Positions 6,474-13,654 of a stretch of DNA of 38,261 nucleotides are shown piece by piece. Below the pieces are notes generated by a model. It worked only from the letters and a program-made list of their open reading frames with translations. It did not search any database and was not told the DNA's origin. The stretch comes from a virus, in IMG/VR virus record IMGVR_UViG_3300041809_003479, positions 1 to 38,261 of that record, one strand, 5' to 3'. The number at the start of each line of letters is the position of its first letter. The stretch's first letter is position 1. Both the position numbers and the translations under genes were made by a program.

Positions 6474-7375
6474 TGGGTGAAGTTACGAAAATTGCGTGGT
6501 GCGATCACACGTTCAATCCGTGGATCGGCTGCACGCGTGTTTCGCCTGGCTGCCAGCACTGCTACGCCGAAACGCAGAACAACTTTCACAAGTGGAATGG
6601 CGGCGCATGGGGGCCTGGCACAGAGCGGCGCATAACAAGCGACGGCAATTGGGCACAGCTCCGCAAGTGGGACCGCAAGGCGGTGTTAGATAGAGTGCGC
6701 CGCCGCGTATTTGTGGCCTCACTGGCCGACGTGTTTGACGCGGAGGCTCCGCTTGATACGCGTGAGCGGCTTTGGCTTGAGATTGAAAGTTGCGCTCATG
6801 GGCTGGATTTCTTATTGCTCACGAAACGGCCGGAGAATTGGAGCAAGTATCTGCCCGCGCATTGGCTCTCCGATTGGCCCGCGCATGTGCGGCTGGGATT
6901 CACCGCTGAGGATCAGACGCGGTGGGAAGAGCGTGCGAAGATCGCTCTTGACTTTCGGTTGACGGTGCGGAACTGCCTGCCGTTCTTTGTGAGCTGTGAA
7001 CCGCTGGTCGGTGAAATCGATCTTCAGTTGGTTCAATTGCCAGGGCCTAACCAACTCGCCGGCCATGATTGCGCGGTGGATTTGACCACGGCGCGTATCA
7101 ATGAGCGCCCAATGATCGGATGGGTGATTGTGGGCGGCGAGAGCGGCCACGATGCACGCCAGATGCAAGCGGATTGGGCGCGGCGGGTGAGGGATCAATG
7201 CACCCATGCCGGCGTGCCGTTCTTTTTCAAGCAATGGGGCGAATGGATGCCAACCACCGATCCCAGCATTGCCAAGGCACGCGGAATCCCACTTGAGCGG
7301 TGCATGAGCTACGTCGGCAAAAAAGCGGCCGGCAACCTGCTTGATGGCCGTGAGTGGATAGAGTTCCCGGCTTAA
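6473..7375 (+). CDS. DUF5131 / phage Gp37-Gp68 family protein (300 aa)
   Basis: Start set at ATG 6473, overlapping the previous stop; the family begins just before TKIAWCDHTFNPWIGC. Cysteines 20, 27 and 30 (CTRVSPGCQHCYAE) form the family's signature metal or Fe-S site, related to spore-photoproduct-lyase-like radical SAM proteins although its spacing (CX6CX2C) is not the classical CX3CX2C. Later signatures are LTKRPENW, LGFTAEDQ, FVSCEPLVGEI and GWVIVGGESGHDARQM, followed by VPFFFKQWGEW. Widespread in phages and beside some defence loci; its reaction is not established. A terminator lies 26 bases after the stop. Confidence 0.85.
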   Translation: MGEVTKIAWCDHTFNPWIGCTRVSPGCQHCYAETQNNFHKWNGGAWGPGTERRITSDGNWAQLRKWDRKAVLDRVRRRVFVASLADVFDAEAPLDTRERLWLEIESCAHGLDFLLLTKRPENWSKYLPAHWLSDWPAHVRLGFTAEDQTRWEERAKIALDFRLTVRNCLPFFVSCEPLVGEIDLQLVQLPGPNQLAGHDCAVDLTTARINERPMIGWVIVGGESGHDARQMQADWARRVRDQCTHAGVPFFFKQWGEWMPTTDPSIAKARGIPLERCMSYVGKKAAGNLLDGREWIEFPA

Positions 7376-7401
7376 TCCCGTAGCGTCCGACCAACTCGGC
7401 A

Positions 7402-7434
7402 AACAGGCCCGGCTCCGGCTGGGCCTGTTCTTTT
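7402..7434 (+). terminator. rho-independent terminator after the early operon
   Basis: AACAGGCCC (7402-7410) pairs with GGGCCTGTT (7421-7429) around a 10-base loop and is followed by CTTTT. On the opposite strand the hairpin is preceded by A-rich sequence, so it could also serve the minus-strand tRNA transcript. It closes the early operon before the tRNA. Confidence 0.7.
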
Positions 7435-7438
7435 GGCG

Positions 7439-7514
<76 letters not shown>

Positions 7515-7581
7515 GCCGTTTTCAGTCTACCCGAACCGTGACTTGCCTTCATTCGGGAATTTTCTCTACCTAGAAATGGAC

Positions 7582-7601
7582 AGCCTTAGAAAATAAAGGC
7601 T
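7582..7601. promoter_or_regulatory. small inverted repeat upstream of integrase
   Basis: AGCCTT (7582-7587) and AAGGCT (7596-7601) are separated by an A+T-rich eight-base spacer. It lies 46 bases before the integrase ATG, where an operator or excisionase/integrase arm site could sit. Only the symmetry is seen; function is a guess. Confidence 0.3.
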
Positions 7602-7606
7602 TTCTT

Positions 7607-7618
7607 GCGCGGTTTCGG
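7607..7618 (+). repeat. 12-bp direct repeat, left copy flanking integrase
   Basis: GCGCGGTTTCGG occurs here and again at 8819-8830, directly beyond the integrase stop codon. The two copies bracket the integrase gene almost exactly. Confidence 0.5.
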
Positions 7619-7646
7619 GATTTGGTTACCACAATGGCTACCAGAG

Positions 7647-8819
7647 ATGAAAAACACCCTTACAGTTGCCCGAATCCGCGCATTGGAGCCTCAAGCGAGG
7701 CATTACAAGGTCACAGACGGGCGCGGCCTGGCTTTGGAGGTGCGACCAAGCGGCCGAAAGACATGGCGCTTGCGCTACACGCTCCGCAGACAGCGCACAG
7801 AGATAAACCTGGGCCGATTCCCCCACCTCAGCCTTGCGGACGCACGACAGAGGCGCGACGTGCTGTTATCGGGCATCTCCGAGGGAACGTCTCCCGCCGA
7901 ACAGCGCCGCAAGGAAAAACTTGCGGAAGAGCGGGGAGAAACCGTTAAAGCGTTTGGCGAGAAGTATTTGACCGGGCACGTACAGCGCCGGCGGCGGGAT
8001 ATTGCTCCCATGCGCCGGTATTTGGAGCGGGATGTGTATCCGGTGATCGGCACACGGGCAATCGGCTCGATCCACACGGACGATGTGCGGGAGCTGATCT
8101 TCAAGCGCGTGGAAGACGGCAAACCGCAAAGCGCGCTGGCTATCCGTAACTTACTGAAAAGATTGTGGGATTATGCGCTTGTGCGAGGCGTTGCGGACAA
8201 GAATCCGTTGGCGGCGATCCCGGCGAAGTTTGTGGCGGAGATGAGTGAGCGCAATCGTTCGCTCAAGCCGGCGGAGATTGCGGCGTTTCTCAAGGCATTC
8301 GATTTGGCGCGGATTCGCGCTGATCTGAAAGCGGCTTTGTGGTTCATTCTGTTGACGTTGACCCGCAAAGGCGAAGCACGGCGCGCACGCTGGGATGAGT
8401 TCGATTTGGACAAGGCGGAATGGGCCTTGCCAGAAGCGCACAGCAAGACAGACACGCCGCTTGTGATCCCATTGAGCCGGCAAGCTGTGGAGTTGCTGAG
8501 AGCACAGCGCCAACGGCATCCGCGCGCAAGCGTTGTGTTTCCCATGCGCAGTGCGGATCACACACCGATTGCAGCCAGCACACTCAACCGTGCATTGAGC
8601 CGTATCCCTGTGAAGATAGAACACTTTACAGTGCATGACTTACGACGCACAGCAGCCACCAACCTGAGTGAGCAAGAGTACAACACCGATGTGATTGAGA
8701 AGGCGCTCAATCACAAGCTCAAGGGCGTTCGCGGCGTGTACAACCGTGCCCAATATGCCAAACAAAGAGCCGAGATGCTGCAAGCCTGGGCCGATTGGCT
8801 AGACAAGTTGAAGAATTAG
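7647..8819 (+). CDS. int: P4-type tyrosine integrase (390 aa)
   Basis: Start placed at ATG 7647, because the conserved N-terminal DUF4102 arm-binding domain begins at LTVARIRALEPQARHYKVTDGRGLALEVRPSGRKTWR; the TTG at 7605 would add 14 unlikely residues. A core-binding helical domain (about 98-185) and the catalytic domain follow. Catalytic residues visible are Arg240 (LTLTRKGEARRARW), Lys267, His330 and Arg333 (HDLRR), His356 and the nucleophile Tyr365 (GVYNRAQY). All are present, so the enzyme should be active. It would integrate and help excise the phage, and enzymes of this class often use tRNA genes as targets; a tRNA-Arg gene lies 133 bases upstream. Confidence 0.93.
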   Translation: MKNTLTVARIRALEPQARHYKVTDGRGLALEVRPSGRKTWRLRYTLRRQRTEINLGRFPHLSLADARQRRDVLLSGISEGTSPAEQRRKEKLAEERGETVKAFGEKYLTGHVQRRRRDIAPMRRYLERDVYPVIGTRAIGSIHTDDVRELIFKRVEDGKPQSALAIRNLLKRLWDYALVRGVADKNPLAAIPAKFVAEMSERNRSLKPAEIAAFLKAFDLARIRADLKAALWFILLTLTRKGEARRARWDEFDLDKAEWALPEAHSKTDTPLVIPLSRQAVELLRAQRQRHPRASVVFPMRSADHTPIAASTLNRALSRIPVKIEHFTVHDLRRTAATNLSEQEYNTDVIEKALNHKLKGVRGVYNRAQYAKQRAEMLQAWADWLDKLKN

Positions 8820-8830
8820 CGCGGTTTCGG
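8819..8830 (+). repeat. 12-bp direct repeat, right copy flanking integrase
   Basis: Second copy of GCGCGGTTTCGG, overlapping the last base of the integrase stop codon; see 7607-7618. Confidence 0.5.
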
Positions 8831-9128
8831 AGCGCACGGGTAAGACAGAGATAGAGGGCGTCTGCGGGATGGGCACAGCTTGAGGGCTGTGGGTGATGTC
8901 TGCCAACCCCGTATATCCATGATCCCACACGGGCCAGACGCTTACTCTTTGGAGGACTATCGACGGTAAGCCTTTGATACTCAACACGATGTGAGTTGAG
9001 CAACAGATGGGCCTCAGCCGCTCTCGGGCGCGCGGGTCCTTCCCCCGTGTGGCCCGCTGAGGGTGACGCATGGCCCCACGTGTGCCCTAGCGCCAGGGAT
9101 TTTTAACCTCATTTCCGTTTCCGTGCCT
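8820..9128. other. non-coding region before terminase; possible late promoter and cos region
   Basis: About 309 bases with no convincing gene. Two inverted repeats are visible: CTCAAC (8980-8985) with GTTGAG (8995-9000), and CCTCAGC (9012-9018) with GCTGAGG (9056-9062) around a G+C-rich loop. The position directly upstream of a Nu1/GpA-type terminase pair is where lambda keeps its cos site, so packaging signals and the late promoter plausibly lie here. No cos sequence can be recognised by eye. Confidence 0.4.
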
Positions 9129-9701
9129 ATGCCTAAGCCTGAAAACCCGCGCAATTACTCCGCCTTGCCCGTTTCGGACGTTGCGGAGTTGCTTGGAGTC
9201 ACTGACCGGCAAGTCCGCAACTGGATCAAAGACAAAGGCTTACAGTCCAAGAGCGATCCGCGCGGCCTGATGCTTGACTGGCCCACCACGCTCAGGTGGT
9301 ACGTGACCTATCAAGCGGACAAAAACGGCGGAAACGGCGGAAATCGCCGCCCGAATCCCGGCCAGGATGGTTCCGAATTGCCTTCCGAGACGCTGGAAGA
9401 GGCGATTTTGCGGAAAACCATGGCCGAAGCGGACCTGAAAGAGCTTCAACTTGCCCGCGAACAGGGTCAGATTGTCGCCATTACCGATCTGGAGCGCGTT
9501 CTTGCCAACTCCAACCGCTCCATTCAAACCCAAGTCCTCGCCCTGCCCGCCGGCCTCGCTCCCCAGCTCATCGGCATGGATGATCGTCAGAAGATTTTCA
9601 ACCTGATCGACCGGAGTTGCCGTTCGCTGCTCAGCAACCTGGCCAACATCGATGCCATCCGCCAGGCCCGCGCCCAGGAGCCGGAATCGGAAGAGGAATG
9701 A
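9129..9701 (+). CDS. terminase small subunit (Nu1-like)
   Basis: A 190-residue protein, with start set at ATG 9129; GTG 9123 or GTG 9063 are alternatives, and none has a clear Shine-Dalgarno. The N-terminal winged HTH (VAELLGVTDRQVRNWIKDKGL, then DWPTTLRWYV) is the DNA-recognition domain of Nu1-type small terminases. A central coiled coil (EAILRKTMAEADLKELQLAREQGQIV) and a C-terminal helical segment (NSNRSIQTQVLALPAGLAPQLIGMD) match the Nu1 family. It recognises the packaging site and hands DNA to the large subunit, whose gene overlaps its stop (ATGA). Confidence 0.85.
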   Translation: MPKPENPRNYSALPVSDVAELLGVTDRQVRNWIKDKGLQSKSDPRGLMLDWPTTLRWYVTYQADKNGGNGGNRRPNPGQDGSELPSETLEEAILRKTMAEADLKELQLAREQGQIVAITDLERVLANSNRSIQTQVLALPAGLAPQLIGMDDRQKIFNLIDRSCRSLLSNLANIDAIRQARAQEPESEEE

Positions 9702-11752
9702 TCCGGCCCCGCCAGCCCTACCAAACCAGCCCCGAGGGTATGGCCGCCACGGGCCGCGCTTTCAACAAGGCGCACAAGATGTTCTTGCCGCCCGCGCCCC
9801 TCACCCTCTCCCAATGGGCGGATGAGTACGCCCACATTCCCAAGGAAAACTCCGCTGCTCCCGGTAAGTTCCACACCTCCACGCTGGAGTATCAGCGCGG
9901 CATCATGGACGCCATCACCGATCAGGACACCGAGACGGTTGTTTTGATGCTGGCCGCGCAGTCCGGCAAAACGCAGTGCGCCAACCTCAACCCCATCGGC
10001 TACTACAGCCATTGGGAGCCGTCGCCGATCCTGTGCGTGCAGCCCACCCTGGCCGAGGCGGAAAAGTTCTCCAAGAACCGCATCGCCAAGATGATCCGCG
10101 ATACGCCCGTGCTCCGCGAACTGTTTCCCTCGCCGCGCTCACGAGACTCCGGCAATACTCTGCTCAACAAGGAATTCCCCGGCGGCGTCCTTGTCATCGT
10201 CGGCGCGAACTCTCCGCTGGGCCTGCGCGGCCTTCCCGCTCGCGTCATCCTCATGGATGAGGTGGACGGATACGAGGAATCCGCCGGCACGGAAGGCGAC
10301 CCGGTTGACCTTGCGAAAAAGCGATCCACTAAGTTTTGGAATCGCAAGATCGTCCTTACCTCAACGCCCCACATCAAGAACCTATCCCGCATCGAGCGGG
10401 CCTTTGACTCCAGCGACAAACGGTACTACTACGTGCCGTGCCCGCAATGCGGTGAGATGCAAAAGCTGGAGTGGCCGCGCCTCAAATGGAAAACCGAAGA
10501 CATCGCCGTGAACTCACGGCCGCGCGTGGTCGATTGGTACTACGTCTGTGTCAACGGTTGTGAAATCCGCGAACGCTCCAAGCATGAGATGATCCGCAGC
10601 GGATCGTGGCGCGCCACCGCCGTGAGTCACGACGGCAAGACAGCCGGCTTCCATCTCAATGCGCTCTACGGCGTGGTCGATTGGTTGAACCTCATCCAGG
10701 AATGGCTCGAAGCACAGACATCTCTTGAGCGGATGAAGGTCTTTGTGAACACGAACCTCGCGGAGACATGGGAGATTCGTGGCACCGGCGCGAACATGAC
10801 AGAGCTGGAAAAGCGCCCGCGCTTTGCACGCGAACCGCTTCCCTCCGGAGTTCTGTGGCTCACCGCCGGCGTGGATACTCAGGACAATCGCCTGGAATCT
10901 ACGGTGTGGGGATGGGGCCTAGACGATGAACGCTGGGCCATCGAACACAAGGTATTCCCCGGCGACACATCGTTGCCCGAAACCGATCCGGCCAGCCCGT
11001 GGGCCGCGCTCCGTGAGTACCTGTTGGAAGATTGGGAACACGCCCTGGGCGTGACGATGCGCATCTCTACCGCGCTCATTGACTCCGCCGGCCACGCCAC
11101 GGAACGGGTGTACGCGTTCACGCGCAAAAACGAGTTGCGCCGCTGGCACGCCATTGTAGGCCGCGCCGGCATCGGCAAGCCCTTGATTAGCTCCGGGAAC
11201 CGCGTCGGCCCATATAAAACGCTGGTCTACACCGTGGGCACAGACACCGCCAAGGAAGATGTATTCACATCGTTGCGCGTCCACAATCCCGGTTCGCAAT
11301 ATACCCATTTCAGCGATGCGCTCGATGCTGAGTATTTCCGTCAACTCACTGCGGAAAAGTTCGTCATCACCAAAAAAGACTTTCAGACCGTTGGTAATTG
11401 GGTAAAAACCGGCGAACGCAATGAGGCTCTCGATTGCGCCGTCTACGCCCGCGCCGCTGTCTCCGTACGCCGCCCCGCCTTCCGCAAGATCGCTCGTAGT
11501 CTCTTCCGCGCGGCGGAAAAGATTCGCCTGGAGCGCGAGGCCGCCGGTATGCCGGCTCCCGCGCCAACCGAGGAATACATCGGATCGGATGGGGAATCAG
11601 TCGCAAGCGAAACGCCGTCCGATTGGGCACAGAAGACAGCCGATACGGCTGTGAAGTTGGCAGCGGTGCTCACCCAGGCAACGAAACCCGCGCCCGCGCG
11701 CCGCCGCTCTTCCGCCGCATCCCGGCTCCGCAACTTTGGCCGTACCCTCTAA
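9698..11752 (+). CDS. terminase large subunit (lambda GpA-like)
   Basis: A 684-residue packaging ATPase-nuclease starting at ATG 9698 with GGAAGAGGA upstream. ATPase motifs are Walker A AAQSGKT (about 86-92), Walker B VILMDEVD (183-190) and motif III LTSTP (220-224). A Cys pair CPQC (about 249) lies in the linker, as is usual in GpA. The C-terminal nuclease domain contains GVDTQDNRLE, ALIDSAGHAT and ALDCAVYARAA. It translocates DNA into the prohead and cuts cos-like ends. The last 90 residues are Ala/Pro/Lys-rich. Confidence 0.93.
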   Translation: MIRPRQPYQTSPEGMAATGRAFNKAHKMFLPPAPLTLSQWADEYAHIPKENSAAPGKFHTSTLEYQRGIMDAITDQDTETVVLMLAAQSGKTQCANLNPIGYYSHWEPSPILCVQPTLAEAEKFSKNRIAKMIRDTPVLRELFPSPRSRDSGNTLLNKEFPGGVLVIVGANSPLGLRGLPARVILMDEVDGYEESAGTEGDPVDLAKKRSTKFWNRKIVLTSTPHIKNLSRIERAFDSSDKRYYYVPCPQCGEMQKLEWPRLKWKTEDIAVNSRPRVVDWYYVCVNGCEIRERSKHEMIRSGSWRATAVSHDGKTAGFHLNALYGVVDWLNLIQEWLEAQTSLERMKVFVNTNLAETWEIRGTGANMTELEKRPRFAREPLPSGVLWLTAGVDTQDNRLESTVWGWGLDDERWAIEHKVFPGDTSLPETDPASPWAALREYLLEDWEHALGVTMRISTALIDSAGHATERVYAFTRKNELRRWHAIVGRAGIGKPLISSGNRVGPYKTLVYTVGTDTAKEDVFTSLRVHNPGSQYTHFSDALDAEYFRQLTAEKFVITKKDFQTVGNWVKTGERNEALDCAVYARAAVSVRRPAFRKIARSLFRAAEKIRLEREAAGMPAPAPTEEYIGSDGESVASETPSDWAQKTADTAVKLAAVLTQATKPAPARRRSSAASRLRNFGRTL

Positions 11753-11794
11753 AAAGAAATCACTCGGTATCGTGCTCGCCGTCACATATCGAGC

Positions 11795-11818
11795 TATGAT
11801 TGCATAGTACGATACAAA
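11795..11818 (+). promoter_or_regulatory. candidate promoter with palindromic operator (copy A)
   Basis: TTGCATAGTACGATACAA at 11801-11818 is a near-palindrome (two mismatched pairs) matching the perfect palindrome TTGTATCGTACGATACAA; a second, better copy lies at 37540-37557. A -10-like TATGAT (11795-11800) abuts it, and a half-site GTATCGTGC lies at 11767-11775. The arrangement suggests repressor control of the three-gene insert 11840-12953. A -35 box is not evident. Confidence 0.55.
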
Positions 11819-11839
11819 CAGATCAGAAAGGGGTCAAAG

Positions 11840-12070
11840 ATGAGGTCTGAAACGTTACGGAAACTAGCACACGGAGGAAACGTTCGGCTTGTCTCCGCAC
11901 TTGAGACGATGGACGCATATCGCAGACTCGCAGAGAAAGCCCTTGCGAAGGATGATTTCCTGGAAGCCCGAAAATACTATTCCGCTCTGTCTGAGCACGC
12001 TAGCGGCGTTTCAACACGGCTTTATCATCTTCAAAACAGACAAAACCGCGTGTCGGAATCGGAAGCGTGA
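11840..12070 (+). CDS. small helical hypothetical protein (76 aa)
   Basis: A 76-residue, largely helical protein with an internal segment LAEKALAKDDFLEARKYYSALSEHA that looks like a single tetratricopeptide-type helical hairpin. Preceded by AAAGGGG. It is the first gene downstream of the palindromic operator at 11801-11818 and starts an insert between terminase and connector genes. No family recognised; probably an accessory (moron) gene. Confidence 0.6.
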   Translation: MRSETLRKLAHGGNVRLVSALETMDAYRRLAEKALAKDDFLEARKYYSALSEHASGVSTRLYHLQNRQNRVSESEA

Positions 12071-12071
12071 C

Positions 12072-12725
12072 ATGAAAGACAAGATCACAGAACAGCAATA
12101 CCTCGATTTTCAAGCCGCGTTCGATTTCTTCAACGCTCAGCTCTTTGCGGACACGCTCCCTCAAGTGCTGGTCACCTTGCAGCGTCACGCCAAGGCGCGC
12201 GGGTACTTCGCGCCGGAACGCTTCCACGGACGCGGCAACAAGGTTACCATCCATGAAATTGCCCTCAACCCCGATTGCTTCTGTGATGAGACAGACGAGC
12301 GCATTCTCTCTACCCTGGCGCATGAGATGGCTCACCTTTGGCAGCAAGCCCACGGCCGCGCGCCGCGCCGCTGCTATCACGACCGCGAGTGGGCGGGGAA
12401 GATGAAAGCTATTGGCTTGCAGCCCACCACGACGGGCGGTCCCGATGGCAAAGAGACAGGCCAGCACGTCACCCACTTTGTTGTGAAGGATGGCCCCTAC
12501 GCCCGCGCCTATGCCAAGCTCAAGGCCAAGGGCCTCAAGCTCCGCTGGGAGTCACCCGCGCCCATGGCCGCCGAGGCCAAGGCCAAGAACGAAAGCAAGA
12601 CAAAGTTCACCTGCCCATCGTGCGAACAGAACGCCTGGGCCAAGCCGGATGCCGTGCTGATCTGCGGCAACTGTTTTGAAGATGATCCCAGCGACCCGCA
12701 AACCATGCTGGCCAACGTAGCGTGA
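12072..12725 (+). CDS. SprT-like zinc metallopeptidase (217 aa)
   Basis: Start at ATG 12072, one base after the previous stop. The zincin motif HEMAH is at residues 84-88, followed by a third-ligand region around CYHDREW (101-107), as in SprT/Spartan proteins. A C-terminal zinc ribbon is formed by CPSC (about 180) and CGNC (about 197). SprT-like proteins are DNA-linked metalloproteases; the eukaryotic relative Spartan removes DNA-protein crosslinks. In this phage it could clear proteins from DNA before packaging or act on a host factor; that is inferred. It sits in the operator-controlled insert downstream of TerL. Confidence 0.85.
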   Translation: MKDKITEQQYLDFQAAFDFFNAQLFADTLPQVLVTLQRHAKARGYFAPERFHGRGNKVTIHEIALNPDCFCDETDERILSTLAHEMAHLWQQAHGRAPRRCYHDREWAGKMKAIGLQPTTTGGPDGKETGQHVTHFVVKDGPYARAYAKLKAKGLKLRWESPAPMAAEAKAKNESKTKFTCPSCEQNAWAKPDAVLICGNCFEDDPSDPQTMLANVA

Positions 12726-12740
12726 AAGTGAGGCGATGAA

Positions 12741-12953
12741 ATGCAAGGACAGTTGCGAGCACGGATCGATTACGACGAACAGGAGAGAGTGTTTGTCGTA
12801 ATCGAGAATGAAGACGGCACAGAGTTCGATGGCGAAGTTGGAACCATTTCTTTCTTTAGTCCCATCGGCTACCCAGGTGCTCTGAGTGGTGCGTACATAG
12901 AAACCACGATCAACGGCAAAGAAATGACTATTCCGGCCTATATAGTTCCTTAA
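12741..12953 (+). CDS. small hypothetical beta-rich protein (70 aa)
   Basis: A 70-residue protein with alternating hydrophobic residues (RVFVVIENEDGTEFDGEVGTISFF) that suggests a small beta fold. GTGAGG lies seven bases before ATG 12741. It closes the insert that starts at 11840 and is followed by the hairpin over the next start codon. No family recognised. Confidence 0.55.
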   Translation: MQGQLRARIDYDEQERVFVVIENEDGTEFDGEVGTISFFSPIGYPGALSGAYIETTINGKEMTIPAYIVP

Positions 12954-12980
12954 AAGCTCTAAATTCGCGCTAAATCGCCA

Positions 12981-13011
12981 AGGTTGCCCATAGTCAAGTT
13001 ATGGGCAACTT
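12981..13011 (+). promoter_or_regulatory. hairpin burying the start codon of the gpW-like gene
   Basis: GTTGCCCATA (12983-12992) and TATGGGCAAC (13000-13009) are a perfect inverted repeat around the seven-base loop GTCAAGT. With a G-U and an A-U pair outside it, the stem is 12 bp. The ATG at 13001-13003 lies inside the 3' arm and no Shine-Dalgarno precedes it, so in mRNA the start would be closed. Translational control is the likely meaning. Confidence 0.65.
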
Positions 13012-13645
13012 ACTCAATCCAGCTACGCCGATCAACCAATTCTATGATTCCGATATTCCGCTGGAGCCCACCGACCTCCGCGCCGGCGATTCATGGAATT
13101 GGATGCGCGTGTTCCCCGATTTCCCCAGCGGACTCTACCAGCTCAAGTACATCCTCAACAGCGCGAACAACCGCTTTGTGATCGATGGAACGCTGGCCAC
13201 GAACCCGCCCATTACCGCCGATAGCGACGGTCAATCCTTCGACATTCAAGCTCCCGCAACGCTCACCAACGGATGCCCGGCCGATACCTATCAGCTTGCG
13301 GCCATCCTGTTGGGCATTGCGGGCACCACGGCGGCCGGTGAGCAAGTCACCTTGCCGTTGCAAGACGTGTGCGTGTCGCCGAACCTGGCCGCCGCCACCG
13401 GCCCCGTGGATACGCGCTCCAACGTCAAGAAAAATCTTGACGCCGTTGAAGCGTGTCTCTTGGGCAACACCGACCCCAGCGTCTCTGAGTACATGATTAA
13501 CGGCCGCCAACTCCGCCGTTTCCCCCGCGCCGACCTCATCAAAGAGCGTTCATTCTGGCGTGCTCAATACAAATCCGAACTCCGCGCCAAGGGTGAGTAT
13601 GCCCCGCGCCGCGTAATAGGTTTCCGCTTCACAACGAGTCTGTAA
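13001..13645 (+). CDS. head-tail connector with gpW-like C-terminal domain (214 aa)
   Basis: The C-terminal 70 residues (KKNLDAVEACLLGNTDPSVS, then EYMINGRQLRRFPRADLIKE) follow the gpW-type head-completion pattern: an alpha helix, a short hairpin carrying GRQL, then a long helix. Lambda W lies in the same place, between TerL and portal. The first 130 residues are a separate beta-rich domain (WNWMRVFPDFPSGLYQLKYILNSANNRFVIDG) of unknown role, making this about three times gpW length. Its start codon is enclosed in a hairpin. It probably plugs the portal and accepts the tail. Confidence 0.65.
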   Translation: MGNLLNPATPINQFYDSDIPLEPTDLRAGDSWNWMRVFPDFPSGLYQLKYILNSANNRFVIDGTLATNPPITADSDGQSFDIQAPATLTNGCPADTYQLAAILLGIAGTTAAGEQVTLPLQDVCVSPNLAAATGPVDTRSNVKKNLDAVEACLLGNTDPSVSEYMINGRQLRRFPRADLIKERSFWRAQYKSELRAKGEYAPRRVIGFRFTTSL

Positions 13646-13654
13646 GGGAGCCGC

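Noticed and set aside
7605-7646. Upstream TTG start for the integrase (14 extra residues)
   Set aside because: The P4-integrase family begins at the ATG at 7647, and the TTG overlaps the direct repeat; the longer form is unlikely.
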